Below, in pieces: positions 15,572-16,229 of a DNA stretch of 16,229 bases. Source of the stretch: an uncultured Treponema sp. (GTDB lineage: Bacteria; Spirochaetota; Spirochaetia; Treponematales; Treponemataceae); contig CALINC010000022.1 in NCBI GenBank assembly GCA_938045195.1, positions 1-16,229 on the forward strand. The letters run 5' to 3'. Under the pieces are notes generated by a model. It had not been told where the DNA came from, did not search any database, and saw nothing but the letters and a program-made list of their open reading frames with translations. Made by a program: the position numbers and the translations under genes. Position 1 is the stretch's first letter. Each line of letters opens with the position of its first letter.

Positions 15572-16042
15572 ATGGAGTTAAAAACCAAAAAGGTCATCAT
15601 CATAGGTGACCGCGACGGCGTTCCCGGGGAAGCTATAAAGCTCTGTGCAGAGTCGGCAGGAGCAGAGGTTGTATACGCTGCAACCGAATGCTTTGTCTGA
15701 ACGAGCGCAGGTGCAATGGACTTGGAAAATCAAAAGCGTGTCAAAGATTTAGCTGAAAAGTATGGTCCTGAGAATGTAATCGTTCTCTTGGGCGGTGCAG
15801 AAGCCGAATCTTCAGGTTTAGCCTGCGAAACCGTTACGGTGGGTGACCCGACTTATTCAGGTCCGTTGACGGGAGTCTCGTTGGGACTCTTGTGCTATCA
15901 CGTAGCAGAACCGGAAATTAAGAGCCAGATAGACCCCAAGGTCTACGAGGAACAGGTCAGCATGATGGAAATGGTTATGGACATCGATGCTATTATTTCT
16001 GAAGTTTCGACATATCGAAATCAAGGATGTAAGTTCCTATAG
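15572..16042 (+). CDS. grdA: Glycine reductase protein A, selenoprotein (in-frame UGA = Sec43)
   Basis: GrdA is the small selenoprotein of glycine reductase. It takes the carboxymethyl group from the GrdB/GrdE substrate proteins on its selenol, passes the two carbons to GrdC/GrdD to form acetyl phosphate, and is re-reduced by thioredoxin. ATG 15572 follows AGGAGGG by five bases. Reading through TGA at 15698-15700 gives a 156-residue product, about the family length. It starts MELKTKKVIIIGDRDGVPGE and holds the CFVU redox site (Cys40, Sec43), then TSAGAMDLENQ, LLGGAEAESSGLA, TVTVGDPTYSGPL and MVMDIDAIISEV. Stopping at TGA would leave a 42-residue peptide; the ATG at 15716 has no ribosome binding site. 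It lies after trxB and trxA and is followed by a strong terminator. The other grd genes and the sel genes must be elsewhere. Confidence 0.97.
15698..15740 (+). promoter_or_regulatory. Selenocysteine codon with presumed downstream SECIS
   Basis: Bacterial SelB reads a hairpin lying just 3' of the UGA inside the gene, so one is expected here. The fold I can see is modest: GUCUG (15695-15699) with UGGAC (15717-15721), two of these pairs being G-U, and an inner GCG/UGC (15705-15707, 15712-15714) closing CAGG. Its loop is only 8-11 bases after the UGA, closer than in E. coli fdhF. The Sec codon is secure from the protein family; the exact SECIS fold is not. Confidence 0.5.
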
Positions 16043-16097
16043 GATTGCCTTGTGTCTTCAATGCTGGTCATTAAAGGGCTCTAGCTGCGGCTTTCCG

Positions 16098-16158
16098 GCG
16101 GCTTGTTCTATGGGGATGGTGGGAACCTTCCTAGCAAACGGAACAAGCCGCTTTTTTT
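16098..16158 (+). terminator. Rho-independent terminator after grdA
   Basis: GCGGCTTGTTC (16098-16108) pairs without mismatch with GAACAAGCCGC (16141-16151), followed directly by TTTTTTT (16152-16158). The 11-bp stem and U-tract are convincing. The 32-nt loop is unusually long and has little clear inner structure. The 55 bases between the grdA stop and the stem hold nothing I recognise. Confidence 0.85.
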
Positions 16159-16179
16159 ATCAAAAAATAAAGGAGATGT

Positions 16180-16218
16180 GATAAACAGTTCGGCACAAAT
16201 AGTGCCTCACTGTTTATC
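16180..16218. repeat. Interrupted 39-nt inverted repeat at the window's end
   Basis: GATAAACAGT (16180-16189) pairs perfectly with ACTGTTTATC (16209-16218). Inside, after a symmetrical TC/TC mismatch, GGCAC (16192-16196) pairs with GTGCC (16202-16206) around AAATA. It follows AAAGGAG (16169-16175), which resembles a ribosome binding site. A GTG at 16178 opens a frame to the window's end (VINSSAQIVPHCLSFEF), but only two bases separate it from that site, so I do not call a gene. It could be a protein-binding operator, an RNA leader, a second terminator or the end of a repeat element. Confidence 0.55.
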
Positions 16219-16229
16219 TTTCGAGTTTG

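Noticed and set aside
15716..16042. Separate 108-residue gene starting at ATG 15716
   Set aside because: It is the in-frame remainder of grdA after the selenocysteine codon; there is no ribosome binding site before 15716 and GrdA homology is continuous from 15572.
1..16229. CRISPR array, tRNA or rRNA genes, insertion sequence
   Set aside because: I saw no regularly spaced repeats, no cloverleaf-like or rRNA-like stretches, and no transposase; only a decayed mobile-element-like gene and palindromic repeats were found.

Overview
The window looks like a chromosomal segment from a host-associated Treponema of the T. denticola type. The reasons are AT-rich coding sequence, a plant/cyanobacterial-type GlgC, a ClpC-type unfoldase and, most tellingly, a trxB-trxA-grdA cluster in which grdA carries an in-frame selenocysteine UGA. 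Species was not determined. Most of the window is ordinary housekeeping sequence. Its unusual content is in the selenoprotein cluster, in RNA-level structures and in decayed or repeated DNA.

Layout. (1) 1-1172 is a broken gene that resembles the tail of a phage- or ICE-type large polyvalent protein; it has one in-frame stop and a frameshift at a T7 tract. (2) 1173-1464 is a non-coding leader holding a possible promoter and a strongly folded repeat that has a second, shorter copy at 10740-10803. (3) glgC (+) converges on clpC (-), and their stop codons overlap inside a TTTAAA palindrome. (4) The minus-strand genes clpC, a YghO-like GNAT-fold protein and trpS follow; clpC and trpS have good promoters of their own, and the GNAT gene has a weaker candidate. 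(5) A divergent 211-bp intergenic region separates trpS from uvrA; the uvrA promoter lies so close to the ATG that the mRNA is probably leaderless. (6) After uvrA and repeat copy 2, a clear promoter drives a two-gene unit: a membrane-anchored SurA/PpiD-like chaperone and a DUF115/Maf-like protein. The two overlap as TAATG, and a textbook intrinsic-terminator hairpin is embedded in the first codons of the second gene. (7) trxB, trxA and grdA form the thioredoxin/glycine reductase protein A cluster, with a structured trxA-grdA spacer and a strong terminator after grdA. (8) The window ends in a 39-nt interrupted hairpin that belongs to no recognised gene.

How the genes work together. NADPH-dependent TrxB reduces TrxA, whose active site is GCVPC instead of WCGPC. 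TrxA is the expected reductant for the selenoprotein GrdA during glycine fermentation. The remaining glycine reductase subunits (GrdB, GrdE, GrdC, GrdD) and the selenocysteine machinery are not in the window. The SurA-like chaperone and the DUF115 protein may serve envelope or flagellar-sheath biogenesis, but that is inference. I see no CRISPR array, tRNA, rRNA or intact mobile element.
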